Shown here: positions 9,587 to 19,470 of the stretch, one piece after another
How the letters are laid out: the number at the start of each line of letters is the position of its first letter
Position numbering within the stretch: the first letter of the stretch is position 1
NCBI GenBank assembly: GCA_014860115.1
Contig: JACZKK010000039.1
Span: 37,220 to 101,219, forward strand
Length of the DNA stretch: 64,000 nt
Source of the DNA: Ignavibacteriaceae bacterium
GTDB lineage: Bacteria > Bacteroidota > Ignavibacteria > Ignavibacteriales > Ignavibacteriaceae
Direction of reading: 5' to 3'
Notes under the pieces: model-generated
Database searches by the model: none
Told to the model about the DNA's origin: nothing
What the model saw: the letters and a program-made list of their open reading frames with translations, nothing else
Program-made: the position numbers and the translations under genes

Positions 9587-9670
9587 TCGCAGTTAATCCT
9601 CTTTTTTTTATATCCTAATTTTGAATTGGGCAAAACATAAACCGAAAAGCACTCAGATAAAAGTTGGATA

Positions 9671-9886
9671 TTAGGTGGTTTTGTTTAGCATCAGCCGTGA
9701 ATTTGCCCGAAAGGATTTTAATTCATCATTTAATTTCTTTTTCTCCCCGGGAATCGGGTTTGCAAAATAAAAAAACTCGGGGTCCTTTGTAAAAAATCTC
9801 TCGCCAAACTTTAAAAACTTACCGTTAATCCTAAATGGTTTGAATCTCTGCTTCGGGCAGATTAAGTTTTTTACCGATTGGGTGAG
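9671..9886 (-). pseudogene. possible coding remnant without an obvious start codon
   Basis: 71-codon open frame LTQSVKNLICPKQRFKPFRINGKFLKFGERFFTKDPEFFYFANPIPGEKKKLNDELKSFRANSRLMLNKTT*, no ATG after the upstream stop. Confidence 0.3.
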
Positions 9887-9933
9887 TTATAATTCAACCA
9901 ACTATTTAACAACAATTTATTTTGGAGGTATAT

Positions 9934-11406
9934 ATGCAAAAATATTTTTCAAACGCAGGATTTATATTAGCAGTAATTCTGTTTGCTGTTTTATTAATAT
10001 CCGGATGCGCAAGACAAACAGACGAAGATAAGATAGCTGTTACAACAATGTCATCAGAAGCCAAAGATGACTTTCTGAAGGGCCGGGAACTTTTTGAAAA
10101 GCTGCGTCAGCGTGAATCTCTTCAATACTTCGAAAATGCTTTTTCAAAAGATAACACGTTCGCAATGGCATATTATTATCACACACTTGCAAATCCCACC
10201 AACAAAGGATTTTTTGAAGACCTTAACAAAGCTGTTGAATCTTCAGCCAAGGCTTCTGAAGGAGAAAGGCTGATTATTCTTGCATTAAAAGCCGGCGTAG
10301 ATGGAAATCAAAAATTGCAGGAAGAGCATTTAATAAAATTAGTTGAGCTTTACCCGAATGATGAAAGAGCGCACGGACAGCTTGGTCAGTTTTATTTCGG
10401 ACTGCAGAAGTACGATCTTGCAGTTGAGCATCTTAAAAAATCAACGGAGATAGCTCCGAATTATACATCTTCATACAACATGCTTGGCTATTCTTACAGG
10501 AACCTAGAAAATTATAATGAAGCGGAAAAAGCATTTAAGAAATACATTGAGCTCATTCCCGATGATCCGAATCCGTATGACTCTTACGCCGAAATGCTTT
10601 CCAAGGTGGGAAGATATGACGAATCAATCGAACAATATAAAAAAGCACTTGAAGTCAATCCGGGTTTTTTCAATTCTTATATGGGGATATCCAACAACCT
10701 TACATATCTGAACAGATATGATGAAGCAGTCGCTAATTGCGATAAGGCTTATGATATTGCAAAGAACGACGGCGAAAAACGGTTTGCACTCTTCACAAAA
10801 GCAGTCGCGTACGTTGACGCAGGCAAAACAGATAATGCGCTGGCAGAAATACAGAAGCAATTTGACCTTGCAAGAAACATTAATGATGCCGGAGCGATGA
10901 CGGGTGATTTAAATGTTATGGGCAATATTCTTTTTGAGGCTGGCAGGTTCGATGAAGCAAAAATAAAATTTGAAGAAGCATTATCTATTATGAACGCATC
11001 GAATCTAGCCGGGGAGGTTAAGGATAATAACAGAAGACTCAATCTTTATAATATGGGAAGAATTGCTTTGATGAAGGGAAATATTTCAGAAGCAAAAATG
11101 TTTGCTGATAAATTTATCGCCGGCGCAGAAGAGAAAAACAACACCTTCCAGATCTGGCTAGCACACTCACTTAACGGATTAATTGCCTTACAGGATAAGG
11201 ATTATAAGAAAGCAGTAAGCGAATTTGAAAAATCAAGCCAGCAGAATCCGCAGACATTTTATTTTATGGCATTAGCTTACGCCGGTGATGGCAATAGCTC
11301 AGAGGCAAAAAGATTCGCAGATAAATGTGCAAACTTTAACCCGCTGATTAACTTAAATCAGGCTTTCGTTAGAAATAAAGCTAAAGAAATGTCTGCAACT
11401 TTATAG
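9934..11406 (+). CDS. TPR-repeat lipoprotein
   Basis: lipobox LLISGC; repeated TPR motifs; SD ggaggt before ATG 9934. Confidence 0.85.
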   Translation: MQKYFSNAGFILAVILFAVLLISGCARQTDEDKIAVTTMSSEAKDDFLKGRELFEKLRQRESLQYFENAFSKDNTFAMAYYYHTLANPTNKGFFEDLNKAVESSAKASEGERLIILALKAGVDGNQKLQEEHLIKLVELYPNDERAHGQLGQFYFGLQKYDLAVEHLKKSTEIAPNYTSSYNMLGYSYRNLENYNEAEKAFKKYIELIPDDPNPYDSYAEMLSKVGRYDESIEQYKKALEVNPGFFNSYMGISNNLTYLNRYDEAVANCDKAYDIAKNDGEKRFALFTKAVAYVDAGKTDNALAEIQKQFDLARNINDAGAMTGDLNVMGNILFEAGRFDEAKIKFEEALSIMNASNLAGEVKDNNRRLNLYNMGRIALMKGNISEAKMFADKFIAGAEEKNNTFQIWLAHSLNGLIALQDKDYKKAVSEFEKSSQQNPQTFYFMALAYAGDGNSSEAKRFADKCANFNPLINLNQAFVRNKAKEMSATL

Positions 11407-11413
11407 AATCTTT

Positions 11414-11446
11414 ACGGGCAGGATAAAAATTCTGCCCGATTCTTTA
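11414..11446 (+). terminator. Rho-independent terminator-like hairpin
   Basis: cgggcag-gataaaaatt-ctgcccg then attcttt. Confidence 0.5.
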
Positions 11447-11519
11447 CCTAAGCATGTGATATCGTTGCCGACAAATAAATTTCTACCCGCGGATGGGTTT
11501 TATCACCCGCTGTTTGATA

Positions 11520-11740
11520 AATTACTTGAGGATGTCTGATCCTCCTTCGTTCATTAGGCTACACATAGACGATTCTGTCCTCGTTTCACTTCGGTCTTAA
11601 TTTCGGCGAGGTAAAAACGTCTCCAATTTGTTTCGTTGGGGCAAGCAAGCCGGAACCACATGCTGGATAGATTCTAGTTTAGCGGGAGATTGCTTCCCCC
11701 GCCAATTGCCGGAGCGCAATGACCGGATGGAAAATAGATT
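11520..11740. repeat. palindromic intergenic repeat cluster
   Basis: gcgggagattgcttcccccgccaattgccggagcgcaatgaccgg resembles the unit at 4576. Confidence 0.5.
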
Positions 11741-11777
11741 TCGGATTCAGTATTGGGCTGTATATTATTAGTTTAAT

Positions 11778-12368
11778 TTACCAGGCATAGCCGATATCAA
11801 ACCTCAGTGCAGGTGCGAAGCCATCGTAGTCATCAAAATCTTCATCATCACTTTCACCTGTAAAGAAGTAATAATCCGCTCCGATACCCAGACCAATTGC
11901 AAACTGGTCGCCGGGAAACCACTGCCAGCCCACCAATCCGCCTACAGAAGTTATCGAGAGTGTTTCATCATCTTCATCATTAGTAAGGCTGTTGTAAGAA
12001 AAATTCGGCGCGATATAAAACCCCCGCAAATTTTTTCCTGTGGGATAAAACCTTGCTTCAGCATTTACACCAAAGCCGCTGATACCTTTTGGTGTTGGAA
12101 ACTGAATACCTCCGCCAATTGCAGCACCATCGCTTATTTTATGAAAGTAAGAAATGTTGTAGAAGAGTAAAAACTTCAGCGGGTTGATTACTATCAAACT
12201 GCTACGGGGGGTAATGTCTTCAGTCTCTGAGATGATGACGGATTCAGTATAGATTGTATCCCCAGTTTCCGGATCAATAGTCCATTTTTTTTCGCCAGTC
12301 TTCTCCTGTCCAAAAGATGATGTGAGCAGCGCAAATACGACTATCATAGTTATTGATAAAGTCTTCAT
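11778..12368 (-). CDS. outer-membrane beta-barrel protein
   Basis: signal peptide MKTLSITMIVVFALLTSSFGQ; alternating pattern and C-terminal APALRFDIGYAW. Confidence 0.65.
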   Translation of the reverse strand: MKTLSITMIVVFALLTSSFGQEKTGEKKWTIDPETGDTIYTESVIISETEDITPRSSLIVINPLKFLLFYNISYFHKISDGAAIGGGIQFPTPKGISGFGVNAEARFYPTGKNLRGFYIAPNFSYNSLTNDEDDETLSITSVGGLVGWQWFPGDQFAIGLGIGADYYFFTGESDDEDFDDYDGFAPALRFDIGYAW

Positions 12369-12715
12369 TAGAATAACTCCTTTATAATATTTGATGATAT
12401 AAATTACAAAGAGAAAGCTTTCAAGAGAAATGCCATTTCATTTATAACTGATTATCGGTCTTTAAAAGAGATAAATGATTTTATATTCATTAATGATTTA
12501 ATGATTGATGCAGCAGGTACTATTCTTTATACGGTGTGTGAATAGTATAACACACAAAAATGTTTATGATAAGTTCCCGACAGAACTCTTACCCATTAAT
12601 CCTTACTGCTCTTATATACTGCCTATCATCAAAATCATCCGCATATAATATATTAATAGAATTCCAGACCCATCATCTTTAGTTTTCTTCCAGCAATTAT
12701 AAAAGGAGATCTAAA

Positions 12716-13129
12716 ATGAAAAAGGCATTGATAATAGTCCAGAATAATAACAATACTACAAAAAAGTTTGGTGAAGAGATTGCAAACTTTTTACTTATCA
12801 GGGGGCTCGCTGCTGAACTAATCCCGATCAACAGCTTTGAGCCGAAAAAGCTGGAAGGCGCTGATTATCTTCTGCTCAGCGGTGCCAGTAATGGAATTTT
12901 TTTTTCGCGGACGGATAATGAGTGGATAAACTTTGTTAAAAGACTCCCAACACTTAATGGAATAAAGACAGCTCTTTTTGCCACGTATAAAATCTTTCCG
13001 GGCGGGATGTTTAGAAAAATGAAAAGATACCTTCGTGAAAAAACAGATAATCTTGCTTTCACATTTAAATCAAGTGATGGTTCTCTTTCTGTGTCTGATA
13101 AGCTCAATCTGAATGATTTTATAAGATAA
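12716..13129 (+). CDS. flavodoxin-like domain protein
   Basis: ALIIVQNNNNTTKKFGEEIANFL ... DYLLLSGASNGIFFS; SD aaaggag. Confidence 0.5.
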   Translation: MKKALIIVQNNNNTTKKFGEEIANFLLIRGLAAELIPINSFEPKKLEGADYLLLSGASNGIFFSRTDNEWINFVKRLPTLNGIKTALFATYKIFPGGMFRKMKRYLREKTDNLAFTFKSSDGSLSVSDKLNLNDFIR

Positions 13130-13186
13130 AGATTTCGGGTGAAGCTATTTATTTTGCCGGGTGAGTTTTTTATAACGGCGCTGGTT

Positions 13187-14230
13187 CTATGAACAAAATT
13201 CGCCGTTTCGAATCAGAAATTTTTTGGTTCCATCGGCAAATGACACTTCAATAGTGGGTGCGTAAAATAGAAAATCCCTGTGAATCTGTGAGTGATTATT
13301 TCCGCCGCCGGGAAAATCTGCATTATTTCCAAATGCAATATGGGCGGTGCCGAGTGCTTTTTCATCTTCAAGCATATTACCTGTAATACGCGCCCCGGGA
13401 TTAACACCTATTCCAAGCTCACCGATTACTCTCGCCTCTTCATCAACGCTTGAAAGTTGTTCAACCATGTTCGCCAGCTTTTCATCTTCGCACTCAAACT
13501 TTGTGATTCTTCCTTTGTGTAAAAAAACTTTCAGCGATTGCTTAAGTAAGCCGATATCACCAATGCTTGCATCAAAAACGACAACTCCCGATGCTTTAGT
13601 TTCAACCGGTGCGCAGTAAATTTCTCCGCAAGGAAGATTGCACATCTCGCCCGCAATTACTCCAATGTCGCCGGTAAATATTCTGTTCTTATCACCAAGC
13701 ATCAAATCAGTCCCCGCACCGGTAGTTATGTGAAGTAGCTCTGCGCCCTTTAGTTCACTAATAAGTAAATCAGCAGTTGATTTCATAGTAAAGAAATCAA
13801 CATTAACAGAACGCAGCATCATATCTTCCGTTATACCTGGCATATGCCCCATTTTTATCTTTTTGTTCTCCTCCACTTTAAATATCCATTTTATCCGGAA
13901 TGATATTTCTTCCGGAAATGCTTTAATAATATTCAGCACTATAGATTTTCCAGCCAAAAGATCTTCAAGCTTTGTGGGAATTTCGTTAAGAGGACGATCA
14001 CTGTTTTTTATTTCATATAATTCAACACGGCCCCCTTTTTCAGCAGCAGCAAGTTTGAAAGCATTCGCTATTGGTAAACTATAAGAGTCGGTTAAGATTA
14101 ATGTGTTATCGTTTTGGTTAAGATTAAAAAGATATTCCAACGAGCCTGAAGCGGCAGAAAGGAGTTTGTTCTGAGTTTCCATTGAAGATTTTCCAAACAT
14201 TATAAATTCTGACGATTCAAAACTAAGCAA
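13187..14230 (-). CDS. M29-like aminopeptidase
   Basis: TGAGTDLMLG, GEMCNLPCGEIYCAPVE, ELGIGVNPGARITGNMLEDEKALGTAHIAFGNN...HRDFLFYAPTIEV. Confidence 0.8.
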   Translation of the reverse strand: MLSFESSEFIMFGKSSMETQNKLLSAASGSLEYLFNLNQNDNTLILTDSYSLPIANAFKLAAAEKGGRVELYEIKNSDRPLNEIPTKLEDLLAGKSIVLNIIKAFPEEISFRIKWIFKVEENKKIKMGHMPGITEDMMLRSVNVDFFTMKSTADLLISELKGAELLHITTGAGTDLMLGDKNRIFTGDIGVIAGEMCNLPCGEIYCAPVETKASGVVVFDASIGDIGLLKQSLKVFLHKGRITKFECEDEKLANMVEQLSSVDEEARVIGELGIGVNPGARITGNMLEDEKALGTAHIAFGNNADFPGGGNNHSQIHRDFLFYAPTIEVSFADGTKKFLIRNGEFCS

Positions 14231-14414
14231 GACAGACTTAATTAATCTTGAAAATTAATTTCTCATTATCTGCAATTTTTACCCGGGCTCTAATTTTTTC
14301 CATTCTTAAACTTATTTTTCCCTCCTTCATTATAAAAGAGCGCTGAGGCGCTTTCTTTATTAATATCTAATCGAAATTAATGATAACTTTTATCCATTTC
14401 AAAAGGAGCATACA

Positions 14415-14846
14415 ATGAAAACTTTATTCACTGTGTTATTGACGCTTCTTGTTGTGCATACTCTGTCAGCACAAGCATCCGACTTCCCTGCAGAAAAAAA
14501 ATCTGTAATTGTTGATAACCTTACCGTGGGAATCGAGTCCGACAATTCTGGTTTACATACCAGTTCAGCGCTGGTAATGTATGATCTTATTAATGAATCC
14601 TATCTTGAAAGCAGCGACGCATCAAAGGTAATGATTCCTCTTCTTAAACTTTTGAACGAAGGCAAAACCAATGAAGAGAGAATTGCTGCGGCGGTTGCAC
14701 TGTACAAGCTGGGCAATCCAATTGGTATTTATCGTTTAAGGGGTGTTGCTGTTTTTGATGATAACGAAAAAGTAGCCACGGTTTGCAAAAATTTATATTA
14801 CACTTATCACAAACTTCATGGGACAGAATACTTAGCAAGCTTCTGA
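14415..14846 (+). CDS. secreted protein of unknown function (HEAT-like helices)
   Basis: signal peptide MKTLFTVLLTLLVVHTLSAQA; SD aaaggag. Confidence 0.65.
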   Translation: MKTLFTVLLTLLVVHTLSAQASDFPAEKKSVIVDNLTVGIESDNSGLHTSSALVMYDLINESYLESSDASKVMIPLLKLLNEGKTNEERIAAAVALYKLGNPIGIYRLRGVAVFDDNEKVATVCKNLYYTYHKLHGTEYLASF

Positions 14847-14878
14847 TAAGCAGAAGACGATCATACAATTAGCTAAAA

Positions 14879-14908
14879 GCAGTCAGGGAAAATTCCTGGC
14901 TGCCTTTA
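14879..14908 (+). terminator. Rho-independent terminator-like hairpin
   Basis: gcagtcaggga-aaat-tcctggctgc followed by ctttat. Confidence 0.6.
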
Positions 14909-14972
14909 TACTATTACTATAAATCAATTGCTCTCTTCGGCCACTTAACAAAATTCAGGATTAATTATTTTG

Positions 14973-16166
14973 TTAAATTTTTCTTTTTATTTCCACAACT
15001 TTGTTGCGACTGTAATCCATTACGCCAATCATTAATCCAGCAGTAACAACGATTGCGCCCGCAATCTGGAAAACGGTAACTTCCTTGCCGAAGAGGATCA
15101 TAATAAACGGAAGCAGGGCAAGATAAACATTGGTGTATGGGACCCAGAAGTGAGCTGAAAACCTCGATAGTTTAAAGAACCCAAAGCTATAAATGTAACC
15201 CGTTAAACCCGCGGCAATAACAAAGAGAATTGGAAGCCAGTTGTTTGGCAGGATGCTTCCCTCAAACAGTGAAAAGAACCTGTTGTATTCAGTGGTTTTA
15301 ATAATTTTTTTTATAGTAGCTTCTTCATCGGTGGAAATATTGTTGCCCAGAACATATTTATCACCAGAAAGTGTGTAAAAGTTTAATAATACTTCCTTTT
15401 TGTAATCATCGGTTTTAGCCAGGATTCTTTCATTAAACTCTTTAACATTAATTGAAGTCGGCATGTTTGCATGTAGAACATTGCCGACAAGGGGCATTAT
15501 AAAAATTGCAAGAGAGATGAAAATCATTTTCCAGACTTCACGCCAGAATACAAGTGCGTTTGGTCCAACACCCGTCAATGCGGTCTGAACAGTTTTGTTA
15601 TTGAGAACTTGCTGCGAAAGAAGACAGCAATTAATGATTACTATCCAGATAACCGCCGTCGAGTCAAGCACTGTTTTAGGATCTACACCCGAACCGATTA
15701 AATGTGGTATGTGTGGTACCGCCAATCCTATTATTACCAGAATAATTCCGATCCAATGTACTCTACGAATGGGGGCGTTGAAAAGAAGCTTCCCGAAAAA
15801 CGGAAGAAAGGCAAGGTAAACGTTGATGTAAGGTGCGAAGATGTGTGGCGAATAATACCTAGGCAAATAAAAGAACCCGATGTTTTCAATAACTCCGGTG
15901 AATGCGCAGATTATAATTGTAGAAAGCGAAATAAATCCGGGCCAAAGAAGTTTAGCGGGCTTACCACGGATTAATTCAACAGCAACAGCAATTACTGCCC
16001 AGGCAAGTTTTGATATTTCCCTCCACCAAGTCATGACTCCGGGAGAAATATCTATTTTATTACCTCCGGTAAAATCAGGCTGGTTGCCCATCCAGTTAAG
16101 CAGATATTGGCCACCAAGCCCTCCATTGATAATGAGAAGCCAAACTATTATAACAATCCATTCCAA
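14973..16166 (-). CDS. DMT/EamA-like multi-pass membrane protein with a central soluble insert
   Basis: many TM helices, two repeated halves (FYLPRYYSPHIFAPYINVYLAFLPFFGKLLF vs FKLSRFSAHFWVPYTNVYLALLPFIMILFG). Confidence 0.65.
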   Translation of the reverse strand: MEWIVIIVWLLIINGGLGGQYLLNWMGNQPDFTGGNKIDISPGVMTWWREISKLAWAVIAVAVELIRGKPAKLLWPGFISLSTIIICAFTGVIENIGFFYLPRYYSPHIFAPYINVYLAFLPFFGKLLFNAPIRRVHWIGIILVIIGLAVPHIPHLIGSGVDPKTVLDSTAVIWIVIINCCLLSQQVLNNKTVQTALTGVGPNALVFWREVWKMIFISLAIFIMPLVGNVLHANMPTSINVKEFNERILAKTDDYKKEVLLNFYTLSGDKYVLGNNISTDEEATIKKIIKTTEYNRFFSLFEGSILPNNWLPILFVIAAGLTGYIYSFGFFKLSRFSAHFWVPYTNVYLALLPFIMILFGKEVTVFQIAGAIVVTAGLMIGVMDYSRNKVVEIKRKI

Positions 16167-16214
16167 GAAACTTAATGACCCTTATGTTTTTTCGTCCAGG
16201 AAAAACCCCAACAA

Positions 16215-17036
16215 TTAATTAAGCTCTTTCAGCCAGTTCTGTGCAAATTTGCGTGTAGCCTCTGTTGTTTCCTTCCCTCCGCGGTAACATAACTTCCATA
16301 AATTGTTTTTCCGCTCATACTCCTGCTTAACAAAAAGAGTTCTGTTTTTATCAATTGCTGTCTGGGCACCGAAGTCAACATCTTTTGTCTGTTCAATGAA
16401 GGATTCAAGCCAGGTTTTAACTAATGGTTTTGGATTGTTGATTGGATATTTTGCTTCCCACTCTGTGATATCCTTATTGTGTTGTTCCATTTGCTGGTCA
16501 TAACCCATCTTTGAATATGTGTCCATTTCGGGACTGAACATAGGATTATCCGGATTATCAATTTCTTTTAACTGCTCTTCGAGCATTTTTATTGTCTCAT
16601 CATACATGGTTTTCTGATCTGCAGCGGCTTCCGACTTTGCTTTTTGCATTTCTTCAATACTCTTCTGCATATTTTCTTGATATTCTTTTTTTAACTCTGC
16701 CGCTGTTTTCGGTTCTTCAGGTGGAGATGGTTTTCTCATTTCCCGGTATTCATTATACCGTTTCTTAAACTCATCAGTATTAGTAAAGTCCTTCACATAC
16801 TTTCCAATGATCTCAACCTGTGCCACCCGATCATTAGAAGCTATGCTCTTCAGCTCTCTAATGCCCGGAACGTAAAATGAATTTGAAGAAATATCAGAGA
16901 AGATAGTGTTCTTAGCGTTGTCTTCTGAAAGTTTCATGGTTTGAAGCAGGCTTTTTGCACGGTCATCAATAATATGTCCGGCATAAAATCCGGCAATTAC
17001 AATCAACAAAGGAAAAACGAGAAGTAATTTCTTCAT
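16215..17036 (-). CDS. exported coiled-coil protein of unknown function
   Basis: N-terminal hydrophobic signal, K/E-rich coiled-coil centre. Confidence 0.6.
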   Translation of the reverse strand: MKKLLLVFPLLIVIAGFYAGHIIDDRAKSLLQTMKLSEDNAKNTIFSDISSNSFYVPGIRELKSIASNDRVAQVEIIGKYVKDFTNTDEFKKRYNEYREMRKPSPPEEPKTAAELKKEYQENMQKSIEEMQKAKSEAAADQKTMYDETIKMLEEQLKEIDNPDNPMFSPEMDTYSKMGYDQQMEQHNKDITEWEAKYPINNPKPLVKTWLESFIEQTKDVDFGAQTAIDKNRTLFVKQEYERKNNLWKLCYRGGKETTEATRKFAQNWLKELN

Positions 17037-17375
17037 AGGGCCTCCTTAAATATTGTGAATGAGAAAAATTCAAGCCGGTGAAAATTCACAAAAGAAAAAT
17101 AATTCGCAAATGAATGAGCCATCCCCTTTTTACCGTATATCAAATAACATATTATCTTTCAGATATTCTGGTTAATTTTTGCAGTGATAACTCAAGTTAT
17201 GCAGTACTGCCATAGCTTGGTCATTCTGGTTCGTCTCGAAAGGACGGAGTCCTGGCGGACTATTCCAGAATCTAAAAAAGTCAATAAACATAGATTCCGG
17301 AATCGTTTCGCTCGCCGGAATGACACCTATGTGTAAAGTGGGTTAATAATTCAAAGCTTGAACATCTACTTAAGT

Positions 17376-18692
17376 ATGTTAAAAACTTTCAGCAGCATAT
17401 TAACAATTTTAGTTTTGTTGAGTACAACTTTTCCATCAATTGCACAAACACAGCCGTGGAAGAAGCTGCAAACGCCAGTTGATGTAACTCTAAGATATTT
17501 ACATTTCGTGGATAGCCTTACCGGATGGGCCGCCGGTGAGGCGGGAACCATAATCAGGACCACTGATGGCGGGGATAGCTGGGAAGTTCAAAACAGTACT
17601 GTGCAGACATTTATAATGGATATTTTTTTTGTCGATAAAAACATCGGCTGGGCGTTAACATTAAAAGACGTGTTTCCCTTTACCTCTGTGATTCTAAAAA
17701 CCACAAATGGCGGAGATGAATGGACGGCAGATAGTTTTCCCGACTCTTCCAAATTGATAAGAACAATTTTCTTTTTTGATTCACTCAATGGATTTGCCGG
17801 CGGTTCATATATTGCACGAACATCTGATGGCGGAAATAGCTGGGTGGAAGCTGATATAGATTCAAATATGGTTTCTGGGTTTCCAGTTTATAGATTCAAT
17901 TTTTATAATCAGCGGTTTGGATATGCTTGCGGCGGAAGAATTGACGTTGCCGGTGTTACCTGGCGTACTACAAACTCTGGTTTAAATTGGAGTGCACGGG
18001 GTATAAGTGCAGATGAAGTTTTTGATATTTTTATTTTGGATTCACTAAACGCAATTACTCTTTCCGGCGATCCGGAAGGCTTATATCCTATTGCTGATCT
18101 TAAAACTACCAACGCCGGCATTGACTGGCTCTATGAAGAACTTTCATTTTATGGTTTATCCTTCAGAATTGACTTCAGAACTTACAATGAAGGATGGTCA
18201 GCTTCCGGTTATAAATTTTTACTTACTGCCAATAGAGGTGAAACCTGGCAAGAGTTTGAAACTCCGGACGGCGCTGTGGTGTACGATCTTCAGTTCCTTG
18301 ATGCAAGAAACGGTTTTGCTGCTGGAGAGAATGGAGTAATTCTAAAATTGGATCCTGCTCTAGTAAGTGTAGGAAAAGAATTAGATTCGCCAAATAAATT
18401 TATTTTGCATCAGAATTATCCGAATCCATTTAATTCAAAAACAATGATTGGCTATGATTTAGCACTGGGTGGAAGTGTGGATATAAAAGTATATGATATT
18501 ATCGGAAATGAAATCACTACGCTCGTTGACGAATTCAAGCAAGCAGGGAAATACGAAGTAGAATTTAATGCTTCATCAACCATCAGAAATCTATCATCAG
18601 GACTCTACTTCTATCAGCTTAGAGTCAGAGGTTCTGAAATGAATTCAGGACAAGCATATATTCAAACAAAAAAGATGATCTATTTAAAATAA
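17376..18692 (+). CDS. YCF48/BNR-like beta-propeller protein with T9SS type-A sorting domain
   Basis: repeats GWAAGEAGTIIRTTDGGDSWE; C-terminal HQNYPNPFNSKTMIGYDLALGGSVDIKVYDIIGNEITTLVDE...SGLYFYQL. Confidence 0.88.
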   Translation: MLKTFSSILTILVLLSTTFPSIAQTQPWKKLQTPVDVTLRYLHFVDSLTGWAAGEAGTIIRTTDGGDSWEVQNSTVQTFIMDIFFVDKNIGWALTLKDVFPFTSVILKTTNGGDEWTADSFPDSSKLIRTIFFFDSLNGFAGGSYIARTSDGGNSWVEADIDSNMVSGFPVYRFNFYNQRFGYACGGRIDVAGVTWRTTNSGLNWSARGISADEVFDIFILDSLNAITLSGDPEGLYPIADLKTTNAGIDWLYEELSFYGLSFRIDFRTYNEGWSASGYKFLLTANRGETWQEFETPDGAVVYDLQFLDARNGFAAGENGVILKLDPALVSVGKELDSPNKFILHQNYPNPFNSKTMIGYDLALGGSVDIKVYDIIGNEITTLVDEFKQAGKYEVEFNASSTIRNLSSGLYFYQLRVRGSEMNSGQAYIQTKKMIYLK

Positions 18693-18711
18693 AAAACAGG
18701 AAACATTTAAT

Positions 18712-19398
18712 ATGAATGTTGCACTTAAAGGTTTTCCTCAAAAAACCGTTGCATATCTTAAAAAGCTTTCAAAGAACAACAGCCGCGAATGGTTCGAGGC
18801 AAACCGCGAATTATATAATTCTGATTTTCTTGTGCCTTGTATCCAGTTTGTTGTTGAAATGGGAGATAAGCTGCAGGATATCGACCCCGATATTGTTGCA
18901 ATTCCGAAAGTTGATAAATCAATCTTCAGGCTGCACAGGGATGTTCGCTTCAGTAAAGATAAAACTCCCTATAAAACAAATGCGGGTCTATATTTCTGGA
19001 ACGGAAAGATGAAGAAGATGGATGCAAGCGGATTTTATTTTCATCTTGAGCCAAAACTTTTGGGTGTGGGACTTGGAATTTATATGTTCCCTCCACACCT
19101 TTTAAAAAAATATCGTGATGTTGTTTCCAGCTCTGCTTCGGCAAAAGAGCTTCACCAGATAGTAAGATCGCTTGAGAGAAAAGGTTATGCTATTGGCGGA
19201 AAAAAATTTAAGAAAACTCCAAGGGGTTACGATCCAAACACTCTTTATCCCGGCTATTTATTGTACGAGGGAATTTATGCCTGGTTTGAAAGTAACAACT
19301 TAAAGTTAATAGCGGGTGGAAAAGCTGTTAATTTAATCTTTAAAATATTTAAGGATCTGCTTCCGCTTCATAAGTGGCTGGTGAAAAATTTGTACTAA
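18712..19398 (+). CDS. DUF2461 family protein
   Basis: FLKKLSKNNSREWFEANRELY ... RDVRFSKDKTPYKTNAGLYF...GFYFHLEPKLLGVGLGIYMFPP. Confidence 0.88.
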   Translation: MNVALKGFPQKTVAYLKKLSKNNSREWFEANRELYNSDFLVPCIQFVVEMGDKLQDIDPDIVAIPKVDKSIFRLHRDVRFSKDKTPYKTNAGLYFWNGKMKKMDASGFYFHLEPKLLGVGLGIYMFPPHLLKKYRDVVSSSASAKELHQIVRSLERKGYAIGGKKFKKTPRGYDPNTLYPGYLLYEGIYAWFESNNLKLIAGGKAVNLIFKIFKDLLPLHKWLVKNLY

Positions 19399-19425
19399 GT
19401 GATAACACACAATGTTTTAAAATAG

Positions 19426-19456
19426 AAAAGCCCCGGGTATTCGGGGCTTTCTTTTT
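19426..19456. terminator. bidirectional Rho-independent terminator between convergent genes
   Basis: gaaaagccccg-ggtatt-cggggctttcttttt. Confidence 0.85.
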
Positions 19457-19470
19457 GGCAATTTAGTTTT

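Noticed and set aside
10517-11042. alternative-frame ORFs in the TPR gene
   Set aside because: shadow translations of the repetitive TPR coding sequence
17215-17335. regulatory leader for the T9SS propeller gene
   Set aside because: better explained as another copy of the agattcc(gga)...ggaatgaca intergenic repeats; no conserved structure beyond that
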